Source of the DNA: Xenorhabdus miraniensis
Lineage (GTDB): Bacteria > Pseudomonadota > Gammaproteobacteria > Enterobacterales > Enterobacteriaceae
DNA: 64,000 bases
Assembly (NCBI RefSeq): GCF_002632615.1
Contig: NZ_NITZ01000004.1
Coordinates: forward strand, 132,977 to 196,976
Direction of reading: 5' to 3'
Positions within the stretch are counted from its first letter, which is position 1, and each line of letters starts with the position of its first letter. Below are positions 51,984-62,307 of this stretch, piece by piece. Both the position numbers and the translations under genes were made by a program. A model generated the notes under the pieces. It was not told where the DNA came from, searched no databases, and saw only the letters and a list, made by a program, of their open reading frames with translations.

Positions 51984-53527
51984 ACTGTCTCATGGCCTGT
52001 AATTTGATAAATCTCTTCAAGGGTGGTTATTCCTTTTTCCGCTAATGCCAACCCTGCTGAAAAAAGAGTTGAATCCTGTTGTGAGGCAAGTAAATGTGAA
52101 ATGTTACTGCTTGCATGTTCAGACATCATTGCTTGCTGGAGTTCTGGTTTTATTTCGAGAAATTCATAAATAGCTGTTCTGCCGTAATAACCAGAAAAAC
52201 AGTAGTCACAACCAACGGCATTCCACTTTCTGATAGAGACAAGTTGCTTTGCAGATAAGGGAAGAGTTTCTGTCTTACTGATAAGGTTGGGTATGATGGT
52301 GGACGTTAGGTCTTGCTGGCGGCAATGGGGGCAGAGTTTACGAACCAGTCGCTGTGCAATAATCAACTTCACGCATGACGCTGTTGTGTAGCCAGAAATT
52401 CCCAAATTTTGCAGGCGGGATAAAGTATCAATGGTGGAGTTGGTATGCAGTGTTGATAAAACCAAGTGCCCCGTTTGCGCTGCTTTCATTGATATTTCGG
52501 CAGTTTCATTATCACGAATCTCACCAACCATAATGATATCGGGATCTTGGCGTAATAATGCCCTGAGAACTTTGGCAAAATCCAGCCCAATCTTATTATT
52601 TACAGATGTTTGATTGATGCCGTTCAATGGAATTTCAACGGGATCTTCGACACTACAGATATTCTTTTTAGCTTGGTTTAAATATTGCAGGCAGCTATAG
52701 AGCGAGACAGTTTTTCCACTCCCCGTTGGACCGGTTACCAAAATCATTCCTTGTGGTAAATGGATCTTCTGTTTTAACAACTGTAACTGTGATTCAGGCA
52801 TACCCAGTTGTTCCAGGGACAACTGGTGTATGGTATTTAAAATACGCAGAACTATTTTTTCCCCATGCAAGGTTGGTAGTGTTGATATGCGTATTGCATA
52901 GTTATTTGTATTATCGTTATTTGTATTATCGCTCCAATCAAATTGCCCATCCTGAGGTTGGCGTTTTTCGGCGATATTGAGTTTTGCCATGATTTTTAAA
53001 CGGGCGGGAATACGGGTATTCATTTGAGCTGGTGGAGTGTGCATGTCATGTAATATGCCATCAACTCGGATGCGTATTTGATAACCACGTTGAGAAGGCT
53101 CAAAGTGAATATCTGAAGCCCTTTTTTGGATCGAGGTTAATATCGTTTGATTGATTAACTGAATAACAGGCGTATCTATATCCTCATCCTGAAAACCGTT
53201 TGTTTGCACCATATGATGATTGGAATAGCGATTATCCAGACTATCAATGCGATAAGATTTATCTCCATTATTTTCTGCGCAGTGATGCTCTTCTGATATG
53301 ACGGGTTTTTCCTGCATCAGCAGTGATTCTATTTTTGCTTCTGGCCAGATGTCTATATTAACAATTAAGCCGGAAATAAAACGCAATGCAGCGATGAAAT
53401 CCTCATTGGGTGATTTACTACAGGCAATAGTAATAGTTTGGGGGTCTTTTTTTATAATAATCGACTGGTGCCGTTGACATAATTCCTTGACTTCTCTTTC
53501 CATTAAGAGATTTTCCTTATTTATCAT
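51980..53527 (-). CDS. hofB: HofB, type IV pilus assembly ATPase
   Basis: GspE/PilB-type secretion ATPase, 515 aa. Seen: Walker A GPTGSGKTVSL, Asp box and Walker B (DIIMVGEIRD), HLVLSTLHTNS and the zinc cysteines CPHC and CDYC. The start at ATG 53527 has AAAGGAA; ATG 53503 (MEREVKEL) is an alternative. Contains a 15-bp in-frame duplication giving DNTNN twice (52902-52931). Confidence 0.93.
   Translation of the reverse strand: MINKENLLMEREVKELCQRHQSIIIKKDPQTITIACSKSPNEDFIAALRFISGLIVNIDIWPEAKIESLLMQEKPVISEEHHCAENNGDKSYRIDSLDNRYSNHHMVQTNGFQDEDIDTPVIQLINQTILTSIQKRASDIHFEPSQRGYQIRIRVDGILHDMHTPPAQMNTRIPARLKIMAKLNIAEKRQPQDGQFDWSDNTNNDNTNNYAIRISTLPTLHGEKIVLRILNTIHQLSLEQLGMPESQLQLLKQKIHLPQGMILVTGPTGSGKTVSLYSCLQYLNQAKKNICSVEDPVEIPLNGINQTSVNNKIGLDFAKVLRALLRQDPDIIMVGEIRDNETAEISMKAAQTGHLVLSTLHTNSTIDTLSRLQNLGISGYTTASCVKLIIAQRLVRKLCPHCRQQDLTSTIIPNLISKTETLPLSAKQLVSIRKWNAVGCDYCFSGYYGRTAIYEFLEIKPELQQAMMSEHASSNISHLLASQQDSTLFSAGLALAEKGITTLEEIYQITGHETV
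52902..52931. repeat. 15-bp perfect tandem duplication inside hofB
   Basis: TTATTTGTATTATCG twice in succession (plus strand). On the coding strand it adds the pentapeptide DNTNN once more in a loop before the Walker A region, without breaking the frame. Confidence 0.97.
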
Positions 53528-53592
53528 TAATTATATTCCTTTGATAGGTTAATTATTTAACCCGCTTATTTTAAAAAGGTTATTTTATGTTT

Positions 53593-54015
53593 TTAGAATT
53601 TTAAGGTTTCCTGACATTTTAGTTTTAATGATTCATTTTTAGACTCACAAATAGTATTCCATTGTGTGATACCTGTTTTCGTATCTTGAGTTGGTTTTAA
53701 AATGGCGTTAAGTCCGCTGAGATTTTGTTGCCCTACGACCGTTATTTCACCCTCTTTTACTGTGATAGTACTGACATAGCGACTATTGTGACCTGATGGG
53801 ATGGACGCTTGTCCAGAATGGCAGTCCCTATAATTTTCAGTCTCAAAGCGACAAAGCTCCACGCCGGATTTATAAGGCACAAGAGCTTGCAACATATCGG
53901 TCAATGCTGCTTTCTGGATGTATCCCTGATAACTGGGAATACCAATTGCGCCGAGGATAGATATAATTGCCATAACAACCATCAATTCTATTAATGTAAA
54001 TCCATGTTGATTCAT
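53593..54015 (-). CDS. ppdD: PpdD, major type IV pilin-like protein
   Basis: Prepilin with a five-residue leader MNQHG and cleavage before FTLIELMVVMAIISI; the hydrophobic N-helix is followed by a small globular domain with cysteines near the end (TICES, KCQETLKF) that may form the D-region disulfide. 140 aa (E. coli 146). Confidence 0.93.
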   Translation of the reverse strand: MNQHGFTLIELMVVMAIISILGAIGIPSYQGYIQKAALTDMLQALVPYKSGVELCRFETENYRDCHSGQASIPSGHNSRYVSTITVKEGEITVVGQQNLSGLNAILKPTQDTKTGITQWNTICESKNESLKLKCQETLKF

Positions 54016-54342
54016 TTTTCTTCCTTATGCTTATTTGTATTGGCTATCAAATTTGGTCGCAGATAAATGATAAATGCAGATATGAGTAAGCATGAAGTAA
54101 ACAGCGGAAAACAAAATAGCTTTAGCTATATTTATGGAGTTGGTTTGAAAAAAATAATAATGTGTTACATTTTTTTGCAAAAAATTTTCGAACGTGATCG
54201 TAAATAAAAAACGCCATCAATCTTGGTCAATGGAAGGTGTTGACATGTTAAGCTGTTACACTTTAAGTAGTCACATGAGCTGTGAATTAAGATAATTGGC
54301 CGGAACAGCGTGATATTGAATTATTAAGGGAGAAGTAAAAGA
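54016..54342. other. ppdD-ampD gap; nadC absent
   Basis: 327 AT-rich bases between divergent ppdD and ampD. In E. coli nadC lies here; no trace of it is readable. No gene, RNA or repeat recognised beyond presumed promoters. Confidence 0.7.
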
Positions 54343-54885
54343 ATGAAACTGCATGAAGGGTGGATTGATATTGCAAGAAAAGTTATTTCTCCACATTGTG
54401 ATCTGCGTCCAGAAGATGAAATTCCATCATTACTGGTTATTCATAACATTAGCTTACCTCCCGGAAAATTTGGTGGCCCTTATATTGATCAATTATTTAT
54501 GGGGACACTGAACCCAAATGATGATCCTTTTTTTGATGAGATCAAACACCTGCGTGTTTCTGCCCACTGCCTAATCCGGCGCGATGGGGAAGTTGTTCAA
54601 TATGTGCCTTTCAATAAAAGAGCTTGGCATGCTGGTGTTTCCTGCTACTGTGACCGTGAAAAATGCAATGATTTTTCGATAGGCATTGAGTTGGAAGGTA
54701 CGGATTACGAGGAATTTACTGAAATTCAGTACATTAAACTGGCGAAAATCACCGGGTTACTTATCAGCCAATATCCTGATATCCACGATAATATTGTAGG
54801 ACACAGTGATATTGCCCCGAGTAGAAAGACTGATCCAGGACCATATTTTTATTGGGATTACTATCGACAACTATTGAAGGAGTGA
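54343..54885 (+). CDS. ampD: AmpD, N-acetyl-anhydromuramyl-L-alanine amidase
   Basis: Cytosolic zinc amidase of murein recycling; its loss derepresses AmpC where present. Seen: LLVIHNISLPPG (first zinc His), RAWHAGVS, and VGHSDIAPSRKTDPGP (second His and Asp). 180 aa. GGGAGAAG ribosome site upstream. Confidence 0.96.
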   Translation: MKLHEGWIDIARKVISPHCDLRPEDEIPSLLVIHNISLPPGKFGGPYIDQLFMGTLNPNDDPFFDEIKHLRVSAHCLIRRDGEVVQYVPFNKRAWHAGVSCYCDREKCNDFSIGIELEGTDYEEFTEIQYIKLAKITGLLISQYPDIHDNIVGHSDIAPSRKTDPGPYFYWDYYRQLLKE

Positions 54886-54890
54886 GTTGG

Positions 54891-55778
54891 ATGACTCTCT
54901 TTATTCTACTGTTAATACTGGCATGGGAACGTGTTTTTAAAATGGGAGACCATTGGCAGTTGGAACGTTATTTATCCCCTCTTTTTGCCGGAATAAAATC
55001 ACATTCATTGTGGGGCAGTTTGGTCATAACCTTACTGGTTGCCTTATTAACCTGGAAGCTTATTGATATTTCGAGTACTGTTGCTTTTGGTATTCCAGCG
55101 ATTTTATTGAGTATTATCATTAGTTTGTTATGTATTGGCGCAGGAGGGTTACGTCATGACTATCGTGGATATCTTCAAGCAGTACGTCATGATGATTTCG
55201 AACAGCAGAATATTCATCTTACTCGTTTGATGATGATTCAGGGAACGCCGCCAGATACAACATCATCTAACACTGCAACTGTGTCCGATACCACGAAGGA
55301 TGAACGATTACGTGAAATACAGAATGCCTTAATCTGGATAAATTTCCGTTATTATCTCGCACCGATTTTTTGGTTGATTGTGTGGGGAAAATTTGGCCCT
55401 GCCATTTTGATGGGTTACGGTTGCCTTAGAGCTTACCAAAGATGGTTAGCACAACATGCAACGGTGGTGCAGCGCGCGCAATCCGGGGTTGATGGCATAC
55501 TGCATTGGTTGGATTGGCTTCCTGCACGCTTGGCAGGTATTGCCTATGCTTTGTTGGGGCATGGTGAGAAAGCCTTGCCAGCTTGGATCGCATCGCTCAG
55601 TGATTTTCGGACATCGCAATATAAGGTAGTCAGCCAACTGGCTCAATTTGCGCTCAGTAAAGCACCTCATCTTAACGCTGTAGAAACGCCAGTTGCTGCT
55701 GTCACGTTAGCTAAAAAAGCGACATTCACGATTGTGATTATTGTGGCATTGTTAACGATTTATGGAGCGTTAATTTAA
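54891..55778 (+). CDS. ampE: AmpE, inner-membrane protein of the ampDE operon
   Basis: 295 aa from ATG 54891 (MTLFILLLILAWERVFKM), five bases after ampD; in-frame upstream codons lie inside ampD. Several membrane segments at the N- and C-terminus and the conserved ALIWINFRYYLAPIFWLIVWG and RLAGIAYALLGHGEKALPAW. CobD/CbiB-like family; function poorly understood. Confidence 0.94.
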   Translation: MTLFILLLILAWERVFKMGDHWQLERYLSPLFAGIKSHSLWGSLVITLLVALLTWKLIDISSTVAFGIPAILLSIIISLLCIGAGGLRHDYRGYLQAVRHDDFEQQNIHLTRLMMIQGTPPDTTSSNTATVSDTTKDERLREIQNALIWINFRYYLAPIFWLIVWGKFGPAILMGYGCLRAYQRWLAQHATVVQRAQSGVDGILHWLDWLPARLAGIAYALLGHGEKALPAWIASLSDFRTSQYKVVSQLAQFALSKAPHLNAVETPVAAVTLAKKATFTIVIIVALLTIYGALI

Positions 55779-55803
55779 CCATAAATGATTTAATTGAACA
55801 GCT

Positions 55804-55887
55804 ATATACCCTTTATTTTTCAAGTTGTTAATTCGTTGGTTAGGTTTACTTACCAAATTGCTATCACTTGAAATCTATAGGGTATAT
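55804..55887. repeat. MITE-like palindromic repeat, 84 bp
   Basis: Terminal arms ATATACCCTTTA (55804 on) and its complement ending TATAGGGTATAT (to 55887) match over 19 of 22 positions, including TTTCAAGT / ACTTGAAA. The middle can fold (TTGGT / ACCAA). Similar TATACCC and TTTCAAGTTG repeats are common in Xenorhabdus/Photorhabdus intergenic DNA as far as I know. Confidence 0.75.
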
Positions 55888-55942
55888 TGCTTAATAACTT
55901 ATTGATAATTTCCAATAGCTTACAACAATTATGTGAAGGCTG

Positions 55943-56005
55943 TTGTTGTTAAAAAATATTGTTGTTAAGAAATATTGTTGTTAAGAAATGTTGTTGTAAG
56001 AAATA
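55943..56005. repeat. 16-bp tandem repeat, four copies
   Basis: TTGTTGTTAAAAAATA, TTGTTGTTAAGAAATA, TTGTTGTTAAGAAATG and a 15-base copy TTGTTGTAAGAAATA, contiguous. Unlike the other arrays the unit is not a multiple of three. Confidence 0.95.
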
Positions 56006-56391
56006 TTGCAGGGGGAGTGTTGTAGATAAAAATGTTGTGGAGGCCAGTGATTCATTGGTTTTAAAGTTACCTATTCTATTTTGGATAGGTTGATTGATTT
56101 ATGCGCTTTTACATAGGCTAGTGTTCTTTGACTATTTTAAAGTTGAATTTTAATTCGTTTTTATTGAATTTTTATCAAAATATTTTGATGCTATAACGCT
56201 TCAGTTTGCCTATTTATTACGTTTAAAAAACGTTAAATGGTCCTAAATTTTCCCGCCTTAAAATCCTTTTTAGTTATAATTTTCTAATAAAATTTAAAAT
56301 AATTTGTTAAAATTTGCAGATTTTTATGATTTAGCTCAAGGTCTTTATAGACAGCTAGTGAATACTTTGTTACTTTAAGACCCTGTATTCT

Positions 56392-56410
56392 AAATTGGTA
56401 TTACCAATTT
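56392..56410. promoter_or_regulatory. PdhR operator
   Basis: Perfect palindrome AAATTGGT-ATT-ACCAATTT, the PdhR consensus (AATTGGTnnnACCAATT). It lies about 160 bases before pdhR, implying autoregulation and pyruvate control of the whole pdhR-aceE-aceF-lpd operon. Confidence 0.93.
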
Positions 56411-56491
56411 ACTTTACCCTCGTTAGCTAGGGCTTGGTCACTCAGGTTTAGTGACTAAGGTTGAGTTATTTGGGGCATGGTTTTAAAGCGG

Positions 56492-56536
56492 CATAGTCCG
56501 AAATAACATAGTCCGAAATAACATAGTCCGAAGCAA
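56492..56536. repeat. 15-bp tandem repeat, three copies
   Basis: CATAGTCCGAAATAA, CATAGTCCGAAATAA, CATAGTCCGAAGCAA, contiguous, in the pdhR leader between the operator and the start codon. Confidence 0.97.
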
Positions 56537-56566
56537 CATTTACTCATTGAATGGCTTACAGCAGAT

Positions 56567-57331
56567 ATGGCCTATAGCAAGATTCGCCAACCAAAGTTAT
56601 CAGATGTGATTGAGCAGCGTCTTGAACAGCTCATTCTTGAAGGCTCGCTACGCCCGGGAGAAAAACTGCTGCCTGAACGTGAACTGGCTAAGCAGTTTGA
56701 AGTATCACGTCCTTCTTTGCGCGAAGCCATTCAAAAACTGGAAGCCAAAGGCTTTCTTTTCCGTCGTCAAGGGGGAGGAACTTTCGTACAGAATAACCTG
56801 TGGCAAAGTTTCAGCGACCCGCTTGTCCAACTTATTGCAGAGAATCAAGAATCCCAGTTCGATCTCCTGGAAGCGCGTCATGCGTTAGAGGGTATTGCGG
56901 CTTACTATGCAGCCCTTAGGGGAACCGATGAAGATTTCAAGCGCATTGAGCAGAGCCACTTTGCTATTCAAGAAGCCCAACAAAGTGGGGATGTGAATGC
57001 GGAATCTGATGCTGTCCTGCAATATCAGCTTGTTGTCACGGAAGCTGCCCATAACGTGGTATTGCTGCATTTATTGCGCTGTATGATCCCAATGTTACAA
57101 CAAAATATCAGACGCAATTTTGAATTCATCTATACCCGCAAGGAAATGTTGGCAGCCGTTAGTGGCCACAGGGCTCAGATTTTTCGCTCTATTATGGCGA
57201 GAGAGCCGGAGAAAGCCCGAGAGGCTTCTCATCGCCATTTGGCCTTTATTGAAGAAGTTTTATTGGATCTGACTCGTGAACATACTCGCCGTGAGCGTTC
57301 ATTGAGGCGGCTCCAGCAACATCAGGAATAA
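56567..57331 (+). CDS. pdhR: PdhR, pyruvate-responsive GntR repressor
   Basis: FadR-subfamily regulator, 254 aa. Seen: winged helix ([18 protein letters not shown] and [19 protein letters not shown]) and the all-helical FCD effector domain with [17 protein letters not shown] and HRHLAFIEE. Pyruvate releases it from the operator. First gene of the pyruvate dehydrogenase operon. Confidence 0.96.
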   Translation: MAYSKIRQPKLSDVIEQRLEQLILEGSLRPGEKLLPERELAKQFEVSRPSLREAIQKLEAKGFLFRRQGGGTFVQNNLWQSFSDPLVQLIAENQESQFDLLEARHALEGIAAYYAALRGTDEDFKRIEQSHFAIQEAQQSGDVNAESDAVLQYQLVVTEAAHNVVLLHLLRCMIPMLQQNIRRNFEFIYTRKEMLAAVSGHRAQIFRSIMAREPEKAREASHRHLAFIEEVLLDLTREHTRRERSLRRLQQHQE

Positions 57332-57571
57332 GAGCCTGTCCCTTGGGGCGTCATTGACAAATCAAATTCCCGAATGGGATAGGTTCTAAACTTGACTGTA
57401 CAGATTCTGACTGCTGCGTTTGTACAGTTCGTCAACTCTTTACCCAAGAGTTTTAGCGGCAACATATAGCAGGGCCTATCTTCCGGTCGTAACAGGCAGT
57501 TAGTCAAAAGGTATGACCAGAAGATAGGCTCCAACAACCATTAGAAATAGATAACAGATAAGGAATACACC
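57332..57571 (+). promoter_or_regulatory. pdhR-aceE spacer with two large hairpins
   Basis: 240 bases. Hairpin 1: AGAGCCTGTCCC (57331-57342) with GGGATAGGTTCT (57376-57387), paired with G-U wobbles. Hairpin 2: GCCTATCTTCCGGTC (57474-57488) with GACCAGAAGATAGGC (57515-57529), 14 of 15 paired, 26-base loop. Neither has a terminal T-run. They could set the pdhR/aceE transcript ratio by processing, or be a mobile repeat. Confidence 0.6.
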
Positions 57572-60235
57572 ATGTCAGATATTTTGAAAAATGACGTGGA
57601 TCCGATCGAAACTCGCGATTGGTTACAGGCGATCGAATCGGTCATCCGTGAAGAAGGTGTTGAGCGTGCTCAGTTCCTGATTGATCAGGTTTTGAATGAA
57701 GCTCGTAAAGGTGGCGTTAACGTTGCTGCAGGTGCTGCAAGCCGTGATTACATCAACACTATTCCTGTTGAGGATGAGCCTGCTTACCCTGGCAACCTGG
57801 ATTTGGAGCGCCGTATCCGCTCTGCTATTCGTTGGAATGCCGTGATGACCGTTTTGCGTGCATCCAAAAAAGATCTGGAACTGGGTGGTCACATGGCTTC
57901 ATTCCAGTCTTCTGCTACTGTTTATGACGTGTGTTTCAACCACTTCTTCCGCGCTCGTAACGAAAATGATGGCGGTGACTTGGTTTACTTCCAGGGCCAC
58001 ATTTCTCCGGGCGTTTATGCACGTGCTTTCCTTGAAGGTCGTCTGACTGAAGAGCAGATGAATAACTTCCGTCAGGAAATCGGCGGTAATGGTCTGTCTT
58101 CTTACCCGCATCCTAAACTGATGCCTGATTTCTGGCAGTTCCCAACTGTTTCAATGGGTCTGGGACCAATCTCCGCTATTTATCAAGCGAAGTTCCTGAA
58201 ATATCTGGAACACCGTGGCCTGAAAGATACCTCTAAACAAACCGTTTACGCTTTCTTGGGCGATGGTGAAATGGATGAACCAGAATCCAAAGGTGCGATC
58301 ACTATCGCAACTCGTGAGAAACTGGATAACCTGGTATTTATCATCAACTGTAACTTGCAGCGTCTGGATGGCCCGGTAACAGGTAACGGCAAAATCGTTA
58401 ATGAACTGGAAGGCATCTTCGACGGCGCCGGCTGGCAGGTACTGAAAGTCCTGTGGGGCGAGCGTTGGGATGCACTGCTGCGTAAAGATACCAGCGGTAA
58501 GCTGGTTCAATTGATGAACGAAACTCTGGACGGCGACTATCAGACATTCAAGTCTAAAGATGGCGCTTATGTTCGTGAGCACTTCTTCGGTCGTTACCCA
58601 GAAACTGCGGCATTGGTCAAAGATATGACTGATGACGAAATCTGGGCTTTGAACCGTGGTGGTCACGATCCTAAGAAAGTTTACGCTGCACTGAAAAAAG
58701 CGCAGGAAACTACAGGTAAACCAACTGTAATCCTGGCTCAGACCGTCAAAGGTTACGGTATGGGCGACACCGCTGAAGGTAAAAACATTGCTCACCAGGT
58801 TAAGAAAATGAACATGGACGGCGTGCGTCAGTTCCGTGATCGTTTCAGTATTCCTGTATCTGACGAGCAAGTTGAAAGCCTGCCATACGTGACTTTCGAC
58901 AAAGATTCAGAAGAATCCAAATATCTGCATGAGCGTCGTAATTCACTGGGTGGTTACCTGCCAAGCCGTCGTGTTAACTTCGACGAAAAACTGGAAATTC
59001 CAGCTCTGGAAGACTTCAGCTCTCTGTTGGAAGAACAATCCAAAGAAATTTCTACCACCATCGCTTTTGTTCGTGCACTGAACATCATGCTGAAGAACAA
59101 GTCTATCAAAGATCGTCTGGTTCCAATCATTGCTGATGAAGCACGTACTTTCGGTATGGAAGGTCTGTTCCGTCAAATCGGTATCTACAGCCCGAATGGT
59201 CAGCAGTATACTCCGCAAGACCGTGAGCAGGTTGCATACTATAAAGAAGACGCTAAGGGTCAGATCCTGCAAGAAGGTATCAACGAACTGGGTGCTGCTT
59301 CATCTTGGCTGGCTGCTGCAACTTCTTACAGCACCAACAACCTGCCAATGATCCCGTTCTACATCTACTACTCCATGTTCGGATTCCAGCGTATTGGTGA
59401 TCTGTGCTGGGCGGCTGGTGATCAGCAGGCTCGTGGTTTCTTGGTCGGTGGTACTTCTGGCCGTACAACTCTGAACGGCGAAGGTTTGCAGCATGAAGAT
59501 GGTCACAGCCATATTCAGTCTCTGACTATTCCTAACTGTATCTCTTACGATCCAGCATTTGCTTATGAAGTGGCTGTTATCATGCATGATGGCTTGGAGC
59601 GTATGTATGGTGAGAAGCAAGAAAACATCTATTACTACATCACGACTCTGAACGAAAACTACCAGATGCCAGCAATGCCAGCAGGTGTTGAAGAAGGTAT
59701 CCGTAAAGGTATCTACAAACTGGAAAGCCTGGAAGGCGCGAAAGGTACAGTTCAGTTGTTAGGTTCTGGTTCTATCCTGCGCCATGTTCGTGAAGCAGCG
59801 AAGATCCTGTCTGATGAATACGGTATCGGTTCTGATGTATACAGCGTAACGTCCTTCACTGAACTGGCTCGTGATGGTCAGGATTGTGAACGTTGGAACA
59901 TGCTGCACCCATCAGAAGAACCTCGTGTTCCTTACATTGCTCAGATCATGAACGAAGCACCAGCTATTGCTTCTACTGACTACATGAAACTGTTTGCAGA
60001 GCAAGTACGTAACTTTGTTCCTGCAAGCGAATTCCGTGTATTAGGTACTGACGGTTTCGGTCGTTCTGATAGCCGTGAAAACCTGCGTCATCACTTTGAA
60101 GTTGATGCTTCTTACGTGGTTGTTGCGGCTCTGGGTGAATTGGCTAAACGTGGCGAAGTTGATGTGAAAGTGGTTGAAGAAGCCATCAAGAAATACAACA
60201 TCAACCCAGAAAAAGCTAACCCACGTCTGGCATAA
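57572..60235 (+). CDS. aceE: Pyruvate dehydrogenase E1 component
   Basis: ThDP-dependent decarboxylase, 887 aa as in E. coli. Seen: [20 protein letters not shown] start, [18 protein letters not shown], the ThDP motif GDGEMDEPE, and the C-terminal transketolase-like domain. Strong codon bias of a highly expressed gene; long antisense frames across it are side effects of that bias. Confidence 0.98.
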   Translation: MSDILKNDVDPIETRDWLQAIESVIREEGVERAQFLIDQVLNEARKGGVNVAAGAASRDYINTIPVEDEPAYPGNLDLERRIRSAIRWNAVMTVLRASKKDLELGGHMASFQSSATVYDVCFNHFFRARNENDGGDLVYFQGHISPGVYARAFLEGRLTEEQMNNFRQEIGGNGLSSYPHPKLMPDFWQFPTVSMGLGPISAIYQAKFLKYLEHRGLKDTSKQTVYAFLGDGEMDEPESKGAITIATREKLDNLVFIINCNLQRLDGPVTGNGKIVNELEGIFDGAGWQVLKVLWGERWDALLRKDTSGKLVQLMNETLDGDYQTFKSKDGAYVREHFFGRYPETAALVKDMTDDEIWALNRGGHDPKKVYAALKKAQETTGKPTVILAQTVKGYGMGDTAEGKNIAHQVKKMNMDGVRQFRDRFSIPVSDEQVESLPYVTFDKDSEESKYLHERRNSLGGYLPSRRVNFDEKLEIPALEDFSSLLEEQSKEISTTIAFVRALNIMLKNKSIKDRLVPIIADEARTFGMEGLFRQIGIYSPNGQQYTPQDREQVAYYKEDAKGQILQEGINELGAASSWLAAATSYSTNNLPMIPFYIYYSMFGFQRIGDLCWAAGDQQARGFLVGGTSGRTTLNGEGLQHEDGHSHIQSLTIPNCISYDPAFAYEVAVIMHDGLERMYGEKQENIYYYITTLNENYQMPAMPAGVEEGIRKGIYKLESLEGAKGTVQLLGSGSILRHVREAAKILSDEYGIGSDVYSVTSFTELARDGQDCERWNMLHPSEEPRVPYIAQIMNEAPAIASTDYMKLFAEQVRNFVPASEFRVLGTDGFGRSDSRENLRHHFEVDASYVVVAALGELAKRGEVDVKVVEEAIKKYNINPEKANPRLA

Positions 60236-60248
60236 GAGGTCAAGATTA

Positions 60249-62105
60249 ATGTCTATTGAAATTAACGTACCTGATATTGGTGCAGATGAAGTTGAAGTTA
60301 CCGAGATTCTGGTAAACGTAGGTGATACGGTAGAAGCAGAACAGTCACTGATCACTGTTGAAGGCGATAAGGCTTCCATGGAAGTCCCATCTCCACAGGC
60401 GGGTGTAGTTAAAGAAATCAAAGTGGTGGTTGGTGATAAAGTTGAAACCGGCAAACTGATCATGATTTTTGAATCCGCAAATGGTGCAGCAGTTGCTGCA
60501 CCTGCGCAACAGGAAGCAGCAGCTCCGGCTGCGGCACCAGCAGCGGTTGAAAGCAAAGAAGTGAATGTGCCTGATATCGGTGGTGACGAAGTTGAAGTTA
60601 CCGAAATTATGGTAAAAGTAGGCGATACCATCACTGAAGAACAGTCTCTGATCACCGTTGAAGGTGACAAAGCGTCTATGGAAGTTCCTGCGCCATTCGC
60701 GGGTACTGTGAAAGAGATCAAGATTGCCGCTGGCGATAAAGTCAAAACCGGCTCTCTGATCATGGTATTCGAAGTTGCGGGTTCTGGTGCAGCACCTGTG
60801 GCGGCAGCGGCTCCGGCAGCAGCGCCTGCGGCATCTGCGGCGAAAGAGGTTAACGTACCAGATATCGGTGGTGACGAAGTTGAAGTTACCGAAATCATGG
60901 TTAAAGTGGGTGACACTATTGCTGAAGAACAGTCATTGATCACTGTTGAAGGCGATAAAGCGTCTATGGAAGTTCCTGCGCCATTCGCGGGGACTGTGAA
61001 AGAGATCAAGATTGCGACTGGCGATAAAGTCAAAACCGGTTCTCTGATCATGGTATTCGAAGTTGCAGGTGCAGCACCTGCGGTGGCAGCGGCTCCAGCT
61101 CCAGCGGCTGAACCTGCGAAAGCAGCGCCAGCGCCAGCAGCGAGCAAGCCAGCAGAAGGCAAAAACGAATTTGCAGAAAATGACGCTTACGTTCATGCAA
61201 CTCCAGTGATCCGTCGTCTGGCGCGTGAATTTGGCGTAAATCTGGCTAAAGTAAAAGGCACCGGCCGTAAAGGTCGCATCCTGCGCGAAGACGTTCAGGC
61301 TTACGTGAAAGATGCGATTAAACGTGCAGAAGCGGCACCTGCTGCTGCGGGTGGTGGCTTGCCGGGCATGTTGCCTTGGCCGAAAGTTGATTTCAGCAAG
61401 TTTGGTGAAATCGAAGAAGTTGAAATGAGCCGCATCCAGAAAATCTCCGGTGCTAACCTGAGCCGTAACTGGGTCATGATCCCTCACGTTAACCTGTTCG
61501 ATGAAGCGGATATCACTGAAGTTGAAGAATTCCGTAAACAGCAGAACAAAGAAGCTGAGAAGAAACAGCTGGGCGTGAAGATCACTCCGCTGGTATTCGT
61601 CATGAAAGCTGCTGCGAAAGCACTGGAAGCAATGCCTCGCTTTAACAGCTCCATTTCTGAAGATGGCCAAAAGCTGATCCTGAAAAAATATGTCAACATC
61701 GGTATTGCGGTTGATACGCCTAATGGTCTGGTTGTGCCAGTATTCAAAGATGTTAATAAGAAAGGCATCATGGAACTGTCAAGAGAACTGGCTGAAGTCT
61801 CCAAGAAAGCACGTGCTGGTAAGCTGACTGCTTCCGACATGCAGGGTGGCTGCTTCACTATCTCCAGCCTGGGTGGTATCGGTACTACCGGTTTTGCACC
61901 AATTGTGAATGCACCAGAAGTGGCAATCATGGGTCTGTCTCGTTCTTCCATGAAACCTGTCTGGAATGGCAAGGAATTCGTTCCTCGTCTGATTCTGCCT
62001 ATGTCTCTGTCTTTCGACCACCGTGTGATCGACGGGGCAGATGGTGCGCGCTTCATCACTTATATTAATCAATTGATGAGCGATATCCGCCGTTTGGTGA
62101 TGTAA
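60249..62105 (+). CDS. aceF: Pyruvate dehydrogenase E2, dihydrolipoyl acetyltransferase
   Basis: 618 aa from ATG 60249 ([17 protein letters not shown]) with AGAGG upstream. Three tandem lipoyl domains, each with the lipoylated lysine in [10 protein letters not shown], joined by Ala/Pro linkers. Then the E1/E3-binding domain ([19 protein letters not shown]) and the catalytic core with [12 protein letters not shown]. Internal repeats of lipoyl-domain DNA are expected. Starts 13 bases after aceE. Confidence 0.98.
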   Translation: MSIEINVPDIGADEVEVTEILVNVGDTVEAEQSLITVEGDKASMEVPSPQAGVVKEIKVVVGDKVETGKLIMIFESANGAAVAAPAQQEAAAPAAAPAAVESKEVNVPDIGGDEVEVTEIMVKVGDTITEEQSLITVEGDKASMEVPAPFAGTVKEIKIAAGDKVKTGSLIMVFEVAGSGAAPVAAAAPAAAPAASAAKEVNVPDIGGDEVEVTEIMVKVGDTIAEEQSLITVEGDKASMEVPAPFAGTVKEIKIATGDKVKTGSLIMVFEVAGAAPAVAAAPAPAAEPAKAAPAPAASKPAEGKNEFAENDAYVHATPVIRRLAREFGVNLAKVKGTGRKGRILREDVQAYVKDAIKRAEAAPAAAGGGLPGMLPWPKVDFSKFGEIEEVEMSRIQKISGANLSRNWVMIPHVNLFDEADITEVEEFRKQQNKEAEKKQLGVKITPLVFVMKAAAKALEAMPRFNSSISEDGQKLILKKYVNIGIAVDTPNGLVVPVFKDVNKKGIMELSRELAEVSKKARAGKLTASDMQGGCFTISSLGGIGTTGFAPIVNAPEVAIMGLSRSSMKPVWNGKEFVPRLILPMSLSFDHRVIDGADGARFITYINQLMSDIRRLVM

Positions 62106-62143
62106 TGCAAAGGCCGGTGAATAACCGACCTAATAATGATTAG

Positions 62144-62193
62144 CGTGACAGATATTTTCTCCTTGCATCTGGCAGGTTGAGATTTCTGTCACG
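62144..62193 (+). promoter_or_regulatory. aceF-lpd intergenic hairpin
   Basis: Nine-base stem CGTGACAGA / TCTGTCACG (62144-62152 with 62185-62193) without a T-run, in the 200-base gap where E. coli has the separate lpd promoter. A smaller hairpin (GGCCGGT / ACCGACC, imperfect) precedes it. Confidence 0.5.
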
Positions 62194-62307
62194 TTAACGC
62201 GCTTTTCAGGTTATTTACAATTCTGTAAACTGCTCGCGGTGTGTACGTCCCGGTGGAATATGGTTTTTTTTCGTCTGACCCGCCGGACAAACAATTAAGA
62301 GGTCATG

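Larger units (their letters stand above)
55779..56566. other. ampE-pdhR gap with three repeats and the PdhR operator
   Basis: 788 bases. Holds an 84-bp palindromic repeat (55804-55887), a 16-bp tandem repeat (55943-56005), the PdhR box (56392-56410) and a 15-bp tandem repeat (56492-56536). aroP, which lies here in E. coli, is absent. No coding frame supported. Confidence 0.75.

Noticed and set aside
16708..56536. CRISPR array
   Set aside because: The tandem repeats have no spacers and short 15-16 base units; no cas genes are in the window.
58151..58870. 239-codon antisense frame across aceE
   Set aside because: Produced by the strong codon bias of a highly expressed gene on the other strand.
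60041..61162. 373-codon antisense open frame across aceF (Ala/Ser/Thr-rich)
   Set aside because: It mirrors the biased codons and lipoyl-domain repeats of aceF; no ribosome site, no family, and aceF is unquestionable.
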